From: a virus
Reading direction: 5' to 3' (one strand)
DNA length: 64,000 nt
IMG/VR virus record: IMGVR_UViG_3300030506_000011
Location: 1-64,000 of that record
Positions 41,414 to 49,957 of the stretch are shown one piece after another; position 1 is the stretch's first letter, and every line of letters begins with the position of its first letter. Below the pieces are notes generated by a model. It ran no database searches. It saw nothing but the letters and a program-made list of their open reading frames with translations, and had not been told where the DNA came from. Both the position numbers and the translations under genes were made by a program.

Positions 41414-41776
41414 ATGGTAATATTTGAAGGAATGCCATACCCGTTAGATATGGTATATATTAAGTTGGCAGGTAAGACAGAAATTGTCAGTATTCCACTT
41501 TTTGAAGCAGTGGCAATTCTAAATAATGCTTCTTTTGATTATAACGGTAGTAAGGCAAAATCAATAGAAAAAGGAGTTGAAACTTATGTCTTTAAAGGTG
41601 ATACTAGTAAGGAAAAGAACAAGGTATTCGTAGTGCCTAAAGAAAAGCTTAGAATAACGTTAGAAGCAGATATTTACGATAACAACAAAGCAGATAGAAT
41701 AACAGATTTAGCTATACAACCAATGGATGAGTTGTTGGTTAATGAAGTAAAAAAATTAATTGAAATTCAACAATAA
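41414..41776 (+). CDS. Hypothetical protein (120 aa)
   Basis: Mixed alpha/beta protein (VIFEGMPYPLDMVYIKLAGK) with Lys/Asp/Glu-rich second half. Co-transcribed with the DUF3150-like gene (3-base gap). No family recognised. Confidence 0.55.
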   Translation: MVIFEGMPYPLDMVYIKLAGKTEIVSIPLFEAVAILNNASFDYNGSKAKSIEKGVETYVFKGDTSKEKNKVFVVPKEKLRITLEADIYDNNKADRITDLAIQPMDELLVNEVKKLIEIQQ

Positions 41777-41794
41777 ACAACACATAAATAACAT

Positions 41795-42187
41795 ATGTCA
41801 CACACTGTAAAAATCAACACTCAATTCAAAACCGAATTCATGACCTCTTTTCAAAGAGCGCTTACACATTTCGGTTGGAAGATTGAAAACGACAGCAAAA
41901 TCAACACTTATCCTAGTGACCCGGCTAGAAATGAGGTTTATCCAATGGTGGCCAAAAACCCCAATAATGGATATGATATCGGAATGAAGTTGAACGAGAC
42001 TACCGGAGAAATCGAACTGTACGGTGATTTCTATGATGGTAGCATCTCCAAGACTTTGGGTAGTAACTGTGAAGCATTGAAGCAGGAGTATGGTTGCTGT
42101 GTCATTGAAGACAAACTAGCTTATGAAGGCTATGTTGCGACCCGGCATGTCCAGGAAAATGGCATTGTCGATATTTACGCTGAATAA
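41795..42187 (+). CDS. ycf35-like: Ycf35/DUF1257-like protein (130 aa)
   Basis: Fits the DUF1257 (Ycf35) pattern: MSHTVKINTQFK, then HFGWKIENDSKINTYPSDPA, GYDIGMKLNETTGEIELYGD, and a C-terminal LKQEYGCCVIEDKLAYEGYV. In cyanobacteria and algal chloroplasts this family occurs with Ycf46 and DUF2997 proteins, and the same trio is present here. Biochemical role unknown. Confidence 0.65.
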   Translation: MSHTVKINTQFKTEFMTSFQRALTHFGWKIENDSKINTYPSDPARNEVYPMVAKNPNNGYDIGMKLNETTGEIELYGDFYDGSISKTLGSNCEALKQEYGCCVIEDKLAYEGYVATRHVQENGIVDIYAE

Positions 42188-42190
42188 GCT

Positions 42191-42571
42191 ATGGTGAATA
42201 CTGCTACACAGAAGCAGGGGCAGCAAGGAGCATGGGGTAATACTCATGCTCCTTCCAAGCCTTTACACAAAAAATATGAAGTTGGCCTGTCTGATAAGTT
42301 AAAGAGCAGGGTTGCTAATTTAATTCTTAATTACTTCTTGTTTGAACAGCCACCAGCACAAAGTATTAAACTGGTTGACAATTCTTTGCGTCAATTAGAT
42401 GAAGTTAATAATGTCTGGGCTGCTAGTGTACAAACAATAGTATATTATAAGAAGATAGCTCCTAGAGTACATACTTCTAGAGTAAGATTCCGCATCCTGT
42501 GTGAAAAAGATATCACTAACATCGAAACATCAAAAATTAACATCCACAAAAACCAAGTAATATTTATATGA
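42191..42571 (+). CDS. Hypothetical protein (126 aa)
   Basis: Starts with a disordered Gln/Gly/Lys segment (ATQKQGQQGAWGNTHAPSKP) and continues as a helical/beta domain (RFRILCEKDITNIETSK). It lies between the Ycf35-like and DUF2997-like genes with a 4-base overlap to the latter, so it probably belongs to the same module. Confidence 0.55.
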   Translation: MVNTATQKQGQQGAWGNTHAPSKPLHKKYEVGLSDKLKSRVANLILNYFLFEQPPAQSIKLVDNSLRQLDEVNNVWAASVQTIVYYKKIAPRVHTSRVRFRILCEKDITNIETSKINIHKNQVIFI

Positions 42572-42774
42572 ACAAACCAAAAATTCACTTCCAAATTGCC
42601 AAAGACGGTAACGTTACTGTCATGGACGTTAAGGGAGCAGGCACTAGTTGTCTGGAAACTACTTCAGGTATCGAAAAGGCGTTGGGTATTGTAGACGAGA
42701 AGTCTCGGGCTACTAATGCCAGTGCTTATGAAGACCCTGAACAGATTAAACTCGAAAATACCATCACTGAATGA
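42568..42774 (+). CDS. DUF2997-like protein (68 aa)
   Basis: Matches the short DUF2997 pattern: IHFQIAKDGNVTVMDVKGAG, CLETTSGIEKALGIVDEKS. These proteins typically accompany Ycf46 ATPases and DUF1257 proteins. The conserved Cys in SCLETT suggests a binding or carrier role. ATGA overlaps on both sides. Confidence 0.6.
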   Translation: MNKPKIHFQIAKDGNVTVMDVKGAGTSCLETTSGIEKALGIVDEKSRATNASAYEDPEQIKLENTITE

Positions 42775-42998
42775 AAATTCGTGTAGGTACTGACGGTGTT
42801 ATTTCTGCTGTCTATTCTGATAAGTTAATGAACATGAATCTGGGTAAATTGAAAGTTACCAGAGCTAGTAATGTTGAGTTTAATGAAACTAGTCAGGAAT
42901 GGGAAGCTAGAACACCTGAAAATGAGTTGATTGCTCATGGACCTAACCGGGATGCAGTGATTAAAGAAGAAGTTAGAGTCATTGAATCTAGGTTGTAA
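42771..42998 (+). CDS. Conserved small phage protein (75 aa)
   Basis: KIRVGTDGVISAVYSDKLM, then VTRASNVEFNETSQEWEART and a C-terminal helix with REVRVIE-like charge. This pattern (DG.....YSD....L, RASxVE, W.A) is widespread in small phage/plasmid proteins of unknown role. Last gene of the ATPase-associated module; a terminator follows. Confidence 0.6.
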   Translation: MKIRVGTDGVISAVYSDKLMNMNLGKLKVTRASNVEFNETSQEWEARTPENELIAHGPNRDAVIKEEVRVIESRL

Positions 42999-43004
42999 GT
43001 AGTA

Positions 43005-43039
43005 GAGGGAGGTAGGCATTTATTTTGTCTACCTCCCTC
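43005..43039 (+). terminator. Hairpin terminator
   Basis: GAGGGAGGTAG (43005-43015) pairs with CTACCTCCCTC (43029-43039), 11 bp, followed by AATTTAT. Confidence 0.75.
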
Positions 43040-43052
43040 AATTTATATTCTT

Positions 43053-43499
43053 ATGAAAATAACTAAAAGAGGTAATAGATGGTATGACGAAAATAATAAT
43101 AGTTGGATAACTGAAGAATCAGCTACTCTATACTCACCTACCCTAACTAATTGTATATGGTGTAGAGATTGTAGTGATTGTATTAATTGTAGTTATTGTA
43201 GTCATTGTATTAGTTGTATTAGTTGTAGTGATTGTAGTTATTGTAGTGGTTGTAGTAATTGTAGTAGTTGTAATAATTGTAGTCGCTGTATTAATTGTAG
43301 TAGTTGTAGTTATTGTGTTGATTGTAATGATTGTAGAGATTGTATTAGTTGTAGGTATTGTAGAGATTGTAGTTACTGTGAATCAATTTATGATCTGAGT
43401 AATAAGATAAGTTTTGCAGCCCAATTTAAGGATAGACAAGAACCAACTATTAGGGTGGAAATAGATATTAATGATAGAAAACTGGAACCAGATTTGTAG
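43053..43499 (+). CDS. Cys-x-x repeat protein, copy 2 (148 aa)
   Basis: Paralogue of the proteins at 604 and 45309. The N-terminal segment KITKRGNRWYDENNNSW and YSPTLTNC are conserved; the core holds 26 Cys at exact three-residue spacing (the longest of the three), and the C-terminus ends VEIDINDRKLEPDL. It follows a terminator and precedes the SbcD-like gene. Differences in repeat number between copies suggest repeat expansion and contraction. Function unknown. Confidence 0.85.
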   Translation: MKITKRGNRWYDENNNSWITEESATLYSPTLTNCIWCRDCSDCINCSYCSHCISCISCSDCSYCSGCSNCSSCNNCSRCINCSSCSYCVDCNDCRDCISCRYCRDCSYCESIYDLSNKISFAAQFKDRQEPTIRVEIDINDRKLEPDL

Positions 43500-43514
43500 T
43501 ATAGTTCTTTATTT

Positions 43515-44648
43515 ATGAGTGAAAAAATAGTATTTAATTTAAACAAACCCAGCCCAACTTTTATAGCTAGTGCAGATATTCATTTAGGTAAGAAATTGTA
43601 TAATTTCCCTGAACTTGAAGAAGATTTACGAGATAATTTTGTGAGACTAGTAGAATTAGCTATTGAAAAAGATGTACGGTATTTAATTATTGCTGGTGAT
43701 CTATTTGAGGATAATAATTATACCAAACCACATACTATAGCCTTCATAGCTAAATTAGTGGCAAAATTAGCCTTACATGACATTAAACTGATAGGAATTG
43801 CAGGAGATCATGATAAGCCCTTAAAAGGTGAAGCCTGGATAAGAATTAGTGATATTCTACCAGTTACTATAGAACCATCTTTTACTGGATTGGACTATTT
43901 TGATTACTCTTATGTAACTGTCGATGAATTAGTTACAGCTCTTACAGGAGATAAAAATCCTGAAAATATTAAGTGGATTTTCCTACATTGTCAATTTCCA
44001 CAGTTATTCAAGATGGCAGAACCCAAGAAACTAATAGATTTCAATAAACTTGAGTTATTTAAGAATTTCCCTAATTTACAAGGTATAATAGCTGGAGACA
44101 TTCATTCCGGTCCTGAAACCAAGGCTTATGGTGTTAATAGAGAGGCTTATGTAGGTTATACTGGTAGTTTGGGTATAACGGATATAGCTGAGTCTAGAAC
44201 TGTAAAGTCAGTGTTATATTGTGATGGAAAGAATCTAATTAGACTTCCATTCCAGCAAAGAAGAGCCTGGAAAGAAATTAATTTTCAAGGAGAGGCAGCT
44301 GTAAATTTTGATGTTTCAGCTGAGTTAGAATGGATAAATAAAGAAAAATTTAAACCAGTTTTGAAAATAAACTGGGACAATAATAGTGACCCTTATATAA
44401 ATAAATTAACAGCCTTATATGAAGCGGCATTGGTTAAATTACAACAACATCCAATTGGTTCGTTAACAAATGATGAATGTGAAGAAGTACTGACTAGTCG
44501 ATCAGATATTACTACTGACGTTAAAATTGAAAAAGCTCTACATTCTTGCTGTGATGGGGATGAGGATTTATATACCTTATCTTTATCTTTGTTAAATAAT
44601 GATGTCAAAGACACATTAGACCAATTTAAAGCCAAATATGAATTATGA
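43515..44648 (+). CDS. sbcD-like: SbcD/Mre11-like nuclease, T4 gp47-like (377 aa)
   Basis: Calcineurin-like phosphoesterase motifs in order: SADIHLGKK (D-x-H), IIAGDLFEDN (GD), IGIAGDHDKP (GD-H-D counterpart of GNHD), LHCQFPQ (H), and IIAGDIHSGP (GDxH). It forms the nuclease half of an SbcCD/Rad50-Mre11-type complex with the SMC-like ATPase at 45715, acting at DNA ends in replication-linked recombination. ATGA overlap with the next gene. Confidence 0.85.
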   Translation: MSEKIVFNLNKPSPTFIASADIHLGKKLYNFPELEEDLRDNFVRLVELAIEKDVRYLIIAGDLFEDNNYTKPHTIAFIAKLVAKLALHDIKLIGIAGDHDKPLKGEAWIRISDILPVTIEPSFTGLDYFDYSYVTVDELVTALTGDKNPENIKWIFLHCQFPQLFKMAEPKKLIDFNKLELFKNFPNLQGIIAGDIHSGPETKAYGVNREAYVGYTGSLGITDIAESRTVKSVLYCDGKNLIRLPFQQRRAWKEINFQGEAAVNFDVSAELEWINKEKFKPVLKINWDNNSDPYINKLTALYEAALVKLQQHPIGSLTNDECEEVLTSRSDITTDVKIEKALHSCCDGDEDLYTLSLSLLNNDVKDTLDQFKAKYEL

Positions 44649-45145
44649 GCAGGCCGGGTTATTGGAAAACAAAAGATGCTGGTGAAATACCTTATAGTAT
44701 AATGGAAAATAGCCACGTTAAACATGCATTACGGTACTTACGCAAGACTATATTAGCTACAGATACTAAGCCGAATTATAGAGTATATTGTGAAGGTAAG
44801 TTAATAGAGTTAGGAGAAGAAGCACAAAGAAGAGGTATAATTACTTCAGAAGATATAACTACTGATGCATTAATGGCTCAGATAGAGGTGTGGCAAACTG
44901 AATGGGATAGTAGACGAACTGTGATGCCAGTTATACAAAGTTCAATTCATACTCCATCTAATATTGATTTAAGTAATATATTTAATACAATACCAACTCC
45001 TATTAGTATATATAAACCACGCATTTCAGTTATTATAGATGTGGATAAAGAGTTAAGTAGAGTGACTGGTTTAAGAATATACAACCCTAATAAAGAATAT
45101 GATGAGGGAATGTTCATTAATAGGAGATTGGATATGGAACTATGA
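44645..45145 (+). CDS. Hypothetical protein (166 aa)
   Basis: Mixed protein, N-terminal helical half (NSHVKHALRYLRKTILATDT), C-terminal beta half with VIIDVDKELSRVTGLRIYNP. It lies between the sbcD- and sbcC-like genes with 4-base overlaps on each side. No family recognised. Confidence 0.55.
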   Translation: MSRPGYWKTKDAGEIPYSIMENSHVKHALRYLRKTILATDTKPNYRVYCEGKLIELGEEAQRRGIITSEDITTDALMAQIEVWQTEWDSRRTVMPVIQSSIHTPSNIDLSNIFNTIPTPISIYKPRISVIIDVDKELSRVTGLRIYNPNKEYDEGMFINRRLDMEL

Positions 45146-45312
45146 ACACAGATGATTATGATTTAATAGAACGGATTATTGTAGTAGGTGATCGACTAGT
45201 TAATTATATTGATTATCCTCCAGATAAATATGAAGCTAAAGCATTGGAAGATTGGAAAGAAGCTACTAGAATATTTAGATCAATTATAGAAGAAAATAAA
45301 AGAAATCTATGA
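45142..45312 (+). CDS. Hypothetical acidic protein (56 aa)
   Basis: Frame joined to its neighbours by ATGA overlaps at both ends. Acidic helical protein (NTDDYDLIERIIVVGDRLVN, ending in KRNL). Small, no recognised domain. Confidence 0.55.
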   Translation: MNTDDYDLIERIIVVGDRLVNYIDYPPDKYEAKALEDWKEATRIFRSIIEENKRNL

Positions 45313-45704
45313 CAATAACAAAAAGAGATAATAGATGGTATGATGAAAACAATAATAGTTGGAATACTGAAGAAGCAGCTACTATCTATTCACCTACTCT
45401 AACTAATTGTAGTAATTGTAGTGATTGTATAGGTTGTAGTGATTGTACTGATTGTAGTTATTGTAGAGATTGTAGCTATTGTAATAATTGTAGTGATTGT
45501 AGTAGTTGTAGAGATTGTATTTATTGTAGTAGTTGTATTAATTGTAGTAGTTGTAGAGATTGTAGTAATTGTAGAAGTTGTATTGATTGTAGTAGTTGTA
45601 GTAGTTGTAGTTATCATGGTGATTGGATTGATGATAAGAAATATATACCAGAAGTTAGACCGTTTATAGATTGTAGAGATAGACTATTAGACCCTTATTT
45701 ATGA
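45309..45704 (+). CDS. Cys-x-x repeat protein, copy 3 (131 aa)
   Basis: Third paralogue. N-terminus TITKRDNRWYDENNNSW and YSPTLTNC; core of 23 Cys at strict three-residue spacing; C-terminus FIDCRDRLLDPYL. It is embedded between sbcD and sbcC genes with ATGA and 10-base junctions, so it is co-expressed with the recombination nuclease. One possible reading is a metal- or thiol-rich accessory of this machinery; that is inference from position only. Confidence 0.85.
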   Translation: MTITKRDNRWYDENNNSWNTEEAATIYSPTLTNCSNCSDCIGCSDCTDCSYCRDCSYCNNCSDCSSCRDCIYCSSCINCSSCRDCSNCRSCIDCSSCSSCSYHGDWIDDKKYIPEVRPFIDCRDRLLDPYL

Positions 45705-45714
45705 ATATACAATA

Positions 45715-47775
45715 ATGCAATTATTAGAATTAACATTACATAATTATAAGCTGCATAGAAACAAAACTTTAGCTTTTGAATCTGGTGTAGTAGGAATAGT
45801 GGGAGGTAATGCTAGTGGTAAATCTAGTATTATAAGTGCCATTTGTTTCTTATTTACTGGGGAAATTGATACACCAAAGAAATCAGATTGTATTACATTA
45901 GGAGAAACTGAAGGTTGGGTTAAGGGTAAGTTCTTATTAAATGGAAAGGAAGGTACACTAGAAAGACATTTAACCGGCTCTAAAGTTATATTAACTTATG
46001 ATGATGTTGTTTATAATAAGACTACTGAAGTTAATCAGCTTTGGAATGACTTGTTACAAATAGACAGCACTATCTTTAATAATGTTATAGTAGCTAAACA
46101 AGGTGAAATTCAAAGTTTATTCAGTGATGAAACCGTGGTCAGAGAAAAAATATTTCAAAAAATATTCATGGTTCCTAATACTGATAAAATAAGAAACACA
46201 GTTTGGGATAACTATATAAAAGTATGCCCACCAGAGAAATTAGAGGAAGACGTTCAGTTACTTATTGTAGATCAGACTAACGTAGCTATCGAACGTAATA
46301 AAGCATTGGCCAAAATAGAAGAATATACTATTGAATTAGTAGATGAACATACTTTAAAGTGTTTCCAGGATAGGATTAATTTTCTTGAAAAGTGTATTAC
46401 AGACCTGGATAAAAGGCCGGAATTAGAAAATCAGAAAAACTTATATGAAGTAGAAGTAAGTCAATTACATCAAATTATTATCGATCTTCAAGGTAGTTTA
46501 GAAAATTACCAGTCTAGCCTGGAATTACTCAATAAACTTAATGAATTTGTTGAAACTAGATCAGTATTTAACAGGAGTCAATCTATAATATCTGAACTGG
46601 ATGCTATAACTAAAAATATAGATTTAAATTTGTTGGCAGAGAAAAGGAGTGAGCTTATAGTTGCTGAAGATAGGAAAACTAGTAATTATGATTATCTACT
46701 CGAATGTAATGCTGATTTAAAAGAAGTTTTGAAACAGAAAAACAGTTTATTACAATTAAAGGGTCATGCTAATTGTCCTACTTGTTATCAAGCATTATCG
46801 GATGTTCAACCTTTGTTAATTAATCTACAAGTTACTGAAGATGAATTGACTAGAAAAATTAATAAAGCTAATACAAGTTATCAAGTAGATTTAAAAGATG
46901 TTCAAAGATTGAATATTGAATTGTCTAAATATGATTCTTTGTTATCTAGAAAAGGTTATCTAGAACAAGAGCTGGCCAGGACTAAAAAAGTTACTTATTC
47001 TGTACAAGAACATACTAATACTCAAACTTTATTAGATGGTAGGCATGATATAGAAGGTGAATTGACCAAAGCTAATAATAGGTTAATCGAACTTGATGCT
47101 GAAATAAGAGTAATTAATGAAAAGTTAAACAATCTGGCTATTTATGATGGAGAGAAATCAATAGAAGAGGAATTAGCTATATTACAACAAGTTATAGAGA
47201 ATAATAATACTACTAAAGATAATATAGCTAATCTACAGTTAATTAGTGGTAAATTAGAACATGAGCTGACTTTGTTAGAATCTAGAATAGTTCTTAGCCA
47301 GAATAATCATACTTATAATATTAGGAGGAAAACCTACTTAGATAAGTTGAATGCTGTTTATGATATGTTTGCAGTTCATAAGTTTCCAAGAAAACTGATT
47401 GAAACTTATATGGATAATGTACAAAGCTATATCTCTAACTATCTGGATTACTTTGATCTACCTTATACTATAGTAGTAAAAGACGGGTTTAGGATTAGGC
47501 TATGTGATAGTGCTAAGAGAGTACTACCCACTGTTTCAGGTGGACAAGAGGTAATGATTGGGTTAAGTTTGAGACTGGCTTTGCATCGAATGTTTGCCAA
47601 AGCGTTCCCTATTCTAATAATAGATGAAGGAACAAATCATTTGAGTGAAGTGAATAGGCAAAATTATTTTAATTTGATTAATGAACTTAGAAAACAAAAG
47701 GTTATCAATCAAATTATAGTAATAGATCATGATGTTGGTTTGAGCACAGTAGTTGACCAATTAATGGAATTATGA
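45715..47775 (+). CDS. sbcC-like: SbcC/Rad50-like ATPase, T4 gp46-like (686 aa)
   Basis: Walker A GGNASGKSSIIS (about 30-41), long coiled-coil arms, a zinc-hook CPTC at residues 354-357, signature VSGGQE and Walker B ILIIDEGTNHLS near the C-terminus. It pairs with the SbcD-like nuclease. Shorter than bacterial SbcC, as usual for phage versions. It tethers and processes DNA ends during recombination-dependent replication. Confidence 0.88.
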   Translation: MQLLELTLHNYKLHRNKTLAFESGVVGIVGGNASGKSSIISAICFLFTGEIDTPKKSDCITLGETEGWVKGKFLLNGKEGTLERHLTGSKVILTYDDVVYNKTTEVNQLWNDLLQIDSTIFNNVIVAKQGEIQSLFSDETVVREKIFQKIFMVPNTDKIRNTVWDNYIKVCPPEKLEEDVQLLIVDQTNVAIERNKALAKIEEYTIELVDEHTLKCFQDRINFLEKCITDLDKRPELENQKNLYEVEVSQLHQIIIDLQGSLENYQSSLELLNKLNEFVETRSVFNRSQSIISELDAITKNIDLNLLAEKRSELIVAEDRKTSNYDYLLECNADLKEVLKQKNSLLQLKGHANCPTCYQALSDVQPLLINLQVTEDELTRKINKANTSYQVDLKDVQRLNIELSKYDSLLSRKGYLEQELARTKKVTYSVQEHTNTQTLLDGRHDIEGELTKANNRLIELDAEIRVINEKLNNLAIYDGEKSIEEELAILQQVIENNNTTKDNIANLQLISGKLEHELTLLESRIVLSQNNHTYNIRRKTYLDKLNAVYDMFAVHKFPRKLIETYMDNVQSYISNYLDYFDLPYTIVVKDGFRIRLCDSAKRVLPTVSGGQEVMIGLSLRLALHRMFAKAFPILIIDEGTNHLSEVNRQNYFNLINELRKQKVINQIIVIDHDVGLSTVVDQLMEL

Positions 47776-47791
47776 ATAAAGTGAAAGAATT

Positions 47792-48142
47792 ATGAAGAAA
47801 CCAAAACCAATAACTGTAAGTCAGTTAGATTGGAGTGAGTGTATAGAATATTTGGAGAAGAAGTATGATTTTGAATCCCGTAATTATGCCAAGTCTAGTT
47901 ATAGTACGTTCAATACAAAACCTTATCTAGATTTCTGGCATTATATATGTGATTCTCAAAATCCTTCTAATGGAGGTACTATTTATTTTGATAAAGATAG
48001 TTTGGATATATGTAAGTTTAATCATGAAGACAAAGACTTGCCTAAAGAGTTTAGAGGCTGGCGAGAGAAGATAATTGGGTATATCCTCAACGAATTCGGG
48101 GAAGGGAAAAACAAACAATGTGAATTCAAAACTGAATGGTAA
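47792..48142 (+). CDS. Hypothetical protein (116 aa)
   Basis: Soluble aromatic-rich protein (YSTFNTKPYLDFWHYICDSQ) with an acidic start and Lys-rich end. The C-terminal helix continues GWREKIIGYILNEFG. No family recognised; lies between sbcC-like and helicase genes. Confidence 0.55.
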   Translation: MKKPKPITVSQLDWSECIEYLEKKYDFESRNYAKSSYSTFNTKPYLDFWHYICDSQNPSNGGTIYFDKDSLDICKFNHEDKDLPKEFRGWREKIIGYILNEFGEGKNKQCEFKTEW

Positions 48143-48149
48143 ATTAATT

Positions 48150-48377
48150 ATGAAAATAACAACTAATATATATGGCGTTTTCTTTAAAGGAAACAATGGT
48201 AAATGGTCTAAGAACCCGGTTTACGAAGAACTAGTAAATGACAGGGAAATTGCTTCTAGTAGTGGGCTTGAAGAAACAGCCTCACCTAGAAAGCATAGAA
48301 TAGCTTATAATAAAGCCTCAGCTAGAAATCTACATAAGAAAACCAAGCTTATGCGGATGGTTTGGGAAGAAGTTTGA
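48150..48377 (+). CDS. Hypothetical basic protein (75 aa)
   Basis: The ATG at 48150 (TTAATTATG context) is chosen over an upstream in-frame codon inside the previous gene. N-terminal beta-like segment (KITTNIYGVFFKGNNGKW), then a Lys/Arg-rich helix (RKHRIAYNKASARNLHKKTK). Possibly nucleic-acid binding. Confidence 0.5.
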   Translation: MKITTNIYGVFFKGNNGKWSKNPVYEELVNDREIASSSGLEETASPRKHRIAYNKASARNLHKKTKLMRMVWEEV

Positions 48378-48381
48378 TTAT

Positions 48382-48498
48382 ATGTTTTTATCTGGAATAA
48401 TTGTAGGATTCCTGGTTAGACATATTCTATGGTATTCTGATAAGAGAAAAACGTTAGTCAATCTGTTTAAACATAATAAAGATAAAGATGAACATTAA
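48382..48498 (+). CDS. Small membrane protein (38 aa)
   Basis: Frame of 38 residues with one hydrophobic segment (FLSGIIVGFLVRHILWY) followed by a Lys/Asp/His-rich tail. The stop falls 11 bases inside the helicase gene. Another short membrane peptide of the kind seen at 470 and 29848. Confidence 0.45.
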   Translation: MFLSGIIVGFLVRHILWYSDKRKTLVNLFKHNKDKDEH

Positions 48499-49954
48499 TA
48501 TAACTAGAGTTGATGGAGCTATTTTAATAGACCCAGCACCTAGTTATATAACATCTTATCTACAATATTCACACAGGAGCTTTGGTTTACAAGGCTATAA
48601 GAGAGTTAACAAATTCGAAAAGAAAGAATTGTACACCGCAGCTCCTGAAAGTGGTATTATCTCCTTTGCTGGGTTTTTTGACAAAGTTTCTAAGTTAATT
48701 GAATCAGAGAATGATACTCTGGTAGTAGATGATTGTAGAACATTTGTTAAAGAACCCAACTTAGCAGCAGTAAGAGATATTAACTGGGATGGTATAGACA
48801 GTACTGGCTTAAGAGACTATCAGATTCCTTTGTTAGTTGAGTTTTTGTATAAAGCTTGGGCAGGTAACGGTATTTGTTGTGCAGCTGGTGGTGCTGGTAA
48901 AACTATATTAATGGCTTGTACTTATGCTGCTTTTCAAGAAATAGGTCCAACTATTATAGCTATGCCGTTAAAAACTATATTTGATACAACTTATCTTAAA
49001 TTTACTAAGCTATTTCCTAACAAGCATATAGGTAGAGTAGGTGGTGGTTTTAATGATATTTCAAATGATATTACTATAACTACATATAAATCATTAAAAA
49101 ATGCTTCATTAGAGAAGTGTAAGTTATTGATAATGGATGAGATACAGAGTACTACTGGTGAGACAACGGTATCTACATTAAGTAGTATTACCCCAGTCAG
49201 AATGTTAGGGTTTACAGCTACAGATAAAAACTTGTTTAATGGCGCTGATAAACTGTTAAAAGGTTTATTTGGTGAAAGATTAATATATTTCCCTTACGCT
49301 GATGCTGAAGCTGCCGGTGCTGTAGTTCCTTGTAATGTATATATGGTTAGAGTTCCAGATTCTGCTAGATTTAGTGGAGATAGTATGGATGCTAAGCTGA
49401 TTAGAGGTATAAAAAAGAATGAGGTTAGGAATAAGTTGATAGGTGAAATTTGTAGTTCCATTCCTAACAATTGGCAGAGTTTGACGTTTGTAGATCATAT
49501 TGCTGACCATCTAATTCCATTATACAATTTCATGCCTTCTGGTACTAATTATGTACATAGGGGTCAGGGTAAGGAATTTGGAGCCTTTTCTTTAAATGTA
49601 AAGACTCAAGATAAAAATTTGAATGACTTTAGAGAAGGAAAATATCAACACCTAATTGCGACAGATGCTTTGAAAGCTGGTTGTGATTTGCCTGAAATTA
49701 GAGTAGTAATTCAAGCTAGTGGTGGAACTAGTGAAGTAGAAATATTACAGGAAGCTTATAGAGGGGCAAGAACAGCTCCAGATAAAGAAGGTTTTTTCTT
49801 AATAGACTTTCTAGATAACCACAATGAAACGCTTGAAAATATGGCCATGAAAAGAATGGCTATCTATGAAAAACAAGGTTGGAAAGTTAAGATAGTAAAT
49901 ACTCCTAAAGAAATAGATTGGAGTTGGAATAAAGAAGAATTAAAAGAATTATGA
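48488..49954 (+). CDS. SF2 DNA helicase, UvsW/XPB-like (488 aa)
   Basis: Helicase motifs in order: Q-like LRDYQIPLL, I AAGGAGKTILMA (about 131-142), Ia-like TIIAMPLKTIF, II IMDEIQST (DEIQ, about 214-221), III-like GFTATDKN, V LIATDALKAGCDLP, VI EILQEAYRGARTAP. This matches phage UvsW-like branch-migrating helicases used in recombination and replication restart. Context: between sbcC-like and primase genes. Confidence 0.82.
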   Translation: MNINITRVDGAILIDPAPSYITSYLQYSHRSFGLQGYKRVNKFEKKELYTAAPESGIISFAGFFDKVSKLIESENDTLVVDDCRTFVKEPNLAAVRDINWDGIDSTGLRDYQIPLLVEFLYKAWAGNGICCAAGGAGKTILMACTYAAFQEIGPTIIAMPLKTIFDTTYLKFTKLFPNKHIGRVGGGFNDISNDITITTYKSLKNASLEKCKLLIMDEIQSTTGETTVSTLSSITPVRMLGFTATDKNLFNGADKLLKGLFGERLIYFPYADAEAAGAVVPCNVYMVRVPDSARFSGDSMDAKLIRGIKKNEVRNKLIGEICSSIPNNWQSLTFVDHIADHLIPLYNFMPSGTNYVHRGQGKEFGAFSLNVKTQDKNLNDFREGKYQHLIATDALKAGCDLPEIRVVIQASGGTSEVEILQEAYRGARTAPDKEGFFLIDFLDNHNETLENMAMKRMAIYEKQGWKVKIVNTPKEIDWSWNKEELKEL

Positions 49955-49957
49955 TAA

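Noticed and set aside
43174-43398. Val/Ile-rich frame inside Cys-repeat copy 2 that looks like a membrane protein
   Set aside because: It is the +1 frame of the TGTAGT... repeat; the hydrophobicity is produced by the repeat, and the conserved N- and C-termini lie in the Cys frame.
45399-45617. Minus-strand frame of Thr/Ile repeats opposite Cys-repeat copy 3
   Set aside because: It is the antisense of the 9-base repeat in the real gene; low-complexity shadow with no start context or junction to neighbours.
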